Source of the DNA: CAZAYP01 sp964489425 [NCBI: uncultured Verrucomicrobiota bacterium]
Lineage (GTDB): Bacteria; Verrucomicrobiota; Kiritimatiellia; RZYC01
DNA length: 8,148 nt
Assembly (NCBI GenBank): GCA_964489425.1
Contig: CAZAYP010000140.1
Location: 1 to 8,148 of the forward strand
Reading direction: 5' to 3'
Shown: piece after piece, positions 6,890 to 8,148 of the stretch
Numbering within the stretch: the first letter of the stretch is position 1
How the letters are laid out: each line of letters begins with the position of its first letter
The notes under the pieces: model-generated
What the model was told of the DNA's origin: nothing
Seen by the model: the letters and a program-made list of their open reading frames with translations, nothing else
Database searches by the model: none
Made by a program: the position numbers and the translations under genes

Positions 6890-7678
6890 ATGGCCTGGAC
6901 TGACGGAAAATTTTGCGAATGTACCGATCGCGGCTATTGCCAGGTGCGGCCGCTGGTGCGCAACATCAAGGACGGGAGCGTGATGGTGCTGGTGCCCGGT
7001 GGTGAGTTTGAGATGGGGGATGGGGAGAAAGGCAGCTGTCCGAAACACCGGGTATGGGTAGATGCATTTTATATCGGGGTATACTGCGTAACGAACCGGC
7101 AGTATGCGCGGTTTATGAAGGAGACGGGGCAGCTAGCGCCCAATAAGCTGGCTTGGGGCAGCAAGCCAAAGTGGAAGAAGGGAAAGTGCGCAAAGGAACT
7201 TTTGGACCATCCTGTGGTATGCGTATCATGGGACGATGCGATGGCATACGCGAAGTGGGCTGGGTGCGAGCTGCCGACGGAGGCGCAGTGGGAGAAGGTG
7301 GCGCGGGGTCCGAAGGGGTTGATATATCCTTGGGGGGACGAATGGGACGAGAGGAACTGCCGGAATGCCAATAACAGGGGGGCCTCGGGGACGGCTGTGG
7401 TGTGGGGATATGGGGAGGGAGCAAGTGGGTATGGTACGTACCAGCAGAGCGGGAACGTGTGGGAGTGGTGCTTGGACTGGTATCGGGGGAAGTCCTATGC
7501 TAAGGCGGAGGCGCTGAAAAATCCGACGGAACCTGCGACAGGCAAGAGTCGTAGAATCCGCGGCGGCTGTTGGAGGGATGACGACGCGTCGTGCTTCCGG
7601 GGGACGCGCCGCAAATGGATCCCCCCCGCCAACGACTACTGCGACTTTCTAGGCTTCCGCCCCGTGAGGGCAGTGTGA
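6890..7678 (+). CDS. SUMF1/FGE-sulfatase-domain (C-type-lectin-like fold) protein, first of a tandem pair
   Basis: The 262-residue product covers a whole SUMF1 domain: VPGGEFEMG at 35-43, VTNRQYARF at 67-75, HPVVCVSWDDAMAYAKWAG at 107-125, LPTEAQWE at 128-135, YPWGDEWD at 146-153, SGNVWEW at 187-193, RIRGGCW at 222-228 and LGFRPV at 254-259. No signal peptide is present. The cysteine pair of formylglycine-generating enzyme (C-x4-C after GGS) is not kept; here the cysteines are in GGC and SCF, seven residues apart, so enzyme activity is doubtful. The N-terminus has three cysteines (FCECTDRGYC). It starts 15 bases after the HEAT-like gene, with CGGAG upstream. The last ~125 bases use C-ending codons, unlike the G-ending style before. 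Related folds serve as catalytic subunits, binding modules, or DGR variable proteins; the role here is not established. Confidence 0.85.
   Translation: MAWTDGKFCECTDRGYCQVRPLVRNIKDGSVMVLVPGGEFEMGDGEKGSCPKHRVWVDAFYIGVYCVTNRQYARFMKETGQLAPNKLAWGSKPKWKKGKCAKELLDHPVVCVSWDDAMAYAKWAGCELPTEAQWEKVARGPKGLIYPWGDEWDERNCRNANNRGASGTAVVWGYGEGASGYGTYQQSGNVWEWCLDWYRGKSYAKAEALKNPTEPATGKSRRIRGGCWRDDDASCFRGTRRKWIPPANDYCDFLGFRPVRAV
6950..7320 (+). repeat. Tandem gene-duplication copy 1
   Basis: This DNA aligns with 7781-8148 at an offset of 831 bases, with one codon fewer in copy 2. Runs such as GACGAACCGGCAGTATGCGC are nearly or fully identical. The similarity starts at CCGCTGGTGCGCAAC, so the upstream leaders differ. 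Confidence 0.8.
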
Positions 7679-7690
7679 GGTTCTGCCTTC
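7666..7690 (+). repeat. Inverted repeat (hairpin) spanning the stop of the first SUMF1 gene
   Basis: GAGGGCAG (7666-7673) pairs with CTGCCTTC (7683-7690) over 8 bp with one G-T pair; the 9-base loop holds the TGA stop. No T-run follows, so it is not a standard intrinsic terminator. It could act as an attenuator or mRNA-end structure, or correspond to the hairpin found just after the variable repeat in some DGRs. Confidence 0.5.
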
Positions 7691-7735
7691 AGCACTAGCT
7701 AAAATTGATATGTTACAAGTCGGGGACAAGAATCA

Positions 7736-8148
7736 ATGAGCGGCTTATTACGGGCCTGGTTGGACTCGGGGGCGCTGACCCCGCTGGTGCGCAACGTCAA
7801 GGACGGGAGCGTACTGGTGCTGGTGCCTGGCGGCGAGTTCGAGATGGGGGATGGGAAGTTGGGCGACTGTCCACAGCACCGGGTATGGGTGGACGCGTAT
7901 TACATCGGGGTGTACTGCGTGACGAACCGGCAGTATGCGCGGTTTGTGAAGGAGACGGGGTATCGGGCGCCGGACATGGCGACCGCTGGCAAACCAAAAT
8001 GGGCGAATGGGAAGTGCGCAGAGGAATTGCAGGATCATCCGGTGGTATGCGTTCCGTTGTACGATGCGGTGGCGTATGCGCAGTGGGCGGGGTGCGAGTT
8101 GCCGACCGAGGCGCAATGGGAGAAAGCGGCGCGGGGGGGGAAGGGGTC
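7736..8148 (+). CDS. SUMF1/FGE-sulfatase-domain protein, second of the tandem pair, cut by the window edge
   Basis: The frame opens with ATG at 7736 and runs without a stop to the window end; 137 codons are visible. After a short unique leader ([15 protein letters not shown]) it follows the first SUMF1 protein closely: [32 protein letters not shown] with its Phe/Tyr swap, and [16 protein letters not shown]. One residue is missing relative to the paralogue before KPKW. The strongly conserved VSWDDA is VPLYDA here, losing the Trp. The three N-terminal cysteines are also absent. No signal peptide is seen. It follows the first gene by 57 bases with only a weak GGGGA upstream, so it may be co-transcribed but translated less. 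The C-terminal half, which would hold the GGSW and GFR motifs, lies outside. Confidence 0.85.
   Translation, partial: MSGLLRAWLDSGALTPLVRNVKDGSVLVLVPGGEFEMGDGKLGDCPQHRVWVDAYYIGVYCVTNRQYARFVKETGYRAPDMATAGKPKWANGKCAEELQDHPVVCVPLYDAVAYAQWAGCELPTEAQWEKAARGGKG
7781..8148 (+). repeat. Tandem gene-duplication copy 2
   Basis: This is the partner of 6950-7320 and continues past the window edge. Most differences are third-position changes, which points to a duplication kept under protein-level selection rather than a very recent copy. Confidence 0.8.

Noticed and set aside
6890-7678. Active formylglycine-generating enzyme acting on a sulfatase
   Set aside because: The C-x4-C catalytic pair is missing, there is no sulfatase gene in view and no signal peptide; only the fold is supported.

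Overview
The window seems to join two unrelated pieces of bacterial DNA, so it probably comes from a metagenome or draft assembly. Bases 1 to about 1970 hold the end of an EamA-type drug/metabolite exporter, a BadF-family sugar kinase (N-acetylglucosamine or glucosamine kinase type) and the C-terminal barrel of a TonB-dependent receptor. That set is typical of the chitin/GlcNAc utilisation loci of proteobacteria. Bases from about 1970 onward hold the first ~329 residues of LepA (EF4), a complete ribulose-phosphate 3-epimerase gene (rpe), a tRNA-Gly(CCC) and an accessory region. The LepA sequence and the SUMF1-type genes remind me of the PVC group (Verrucomicrobiota, Lentisphaerota, Kiritimatiellota), but this is only an impression. 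The LepA and receptor parts meet in frame inside one reading frame of about 625 codons. I think a chimeric assembly join is the likeliest reason, with a true rearrangement second.

Layout. 1-191 (+): exporter tail. 166-1077 (-): kinase. 1078-2955 (-): LepA/receptor frame. 2952-3629 (-): rpe, with a recognisable promoter at 3692-3720. 3843-3871 (+): probable tRNA promoter. 3893-3967 (+): tRNA-Gly. 3968-4125: nothing supportable. 4126-4979 (-): a frameshifted, truncated relic gene that I cannot identify. 5001-5006: a TATAAT box that starts an accessory operon on the plus strand. This operon has a 73-residue excisionase/MerR-like helix-turn-helix protein (5055-5276), a 533-residue helical, HEAT-like protein (5273-6874), a 262-residue SUMF1/FGE-fold protein (6890-7678), and a second SUMF1 paralogue cut by the window edge (7736-8148).

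The accessory operon is the most interesting part. Its first two genes overlap by ATGA, the third follows after 15 bases, and the fourth is a tandem paralogue. None of the encoded proteins has an evident signal peptide, so they should act in the cytoplasm. The SUMF1 proteins do not have the usual catalytic cysteine pair of formylglycine-generating enzyme. The last ~125 bases of the first SUMF1 gene change sharply in codon style, and an 8-bp hairpin spans its stop codon. Both fit the variable region of a diversity-generating retroelement (DGR) target, but no reverse transcriptase, template repeat or Avd gene lies within the window, so this stays a hypothesis. A helical-repeat protein with SUMF1 proteins under an HTH protein also recalls conflict or defence cassettes.
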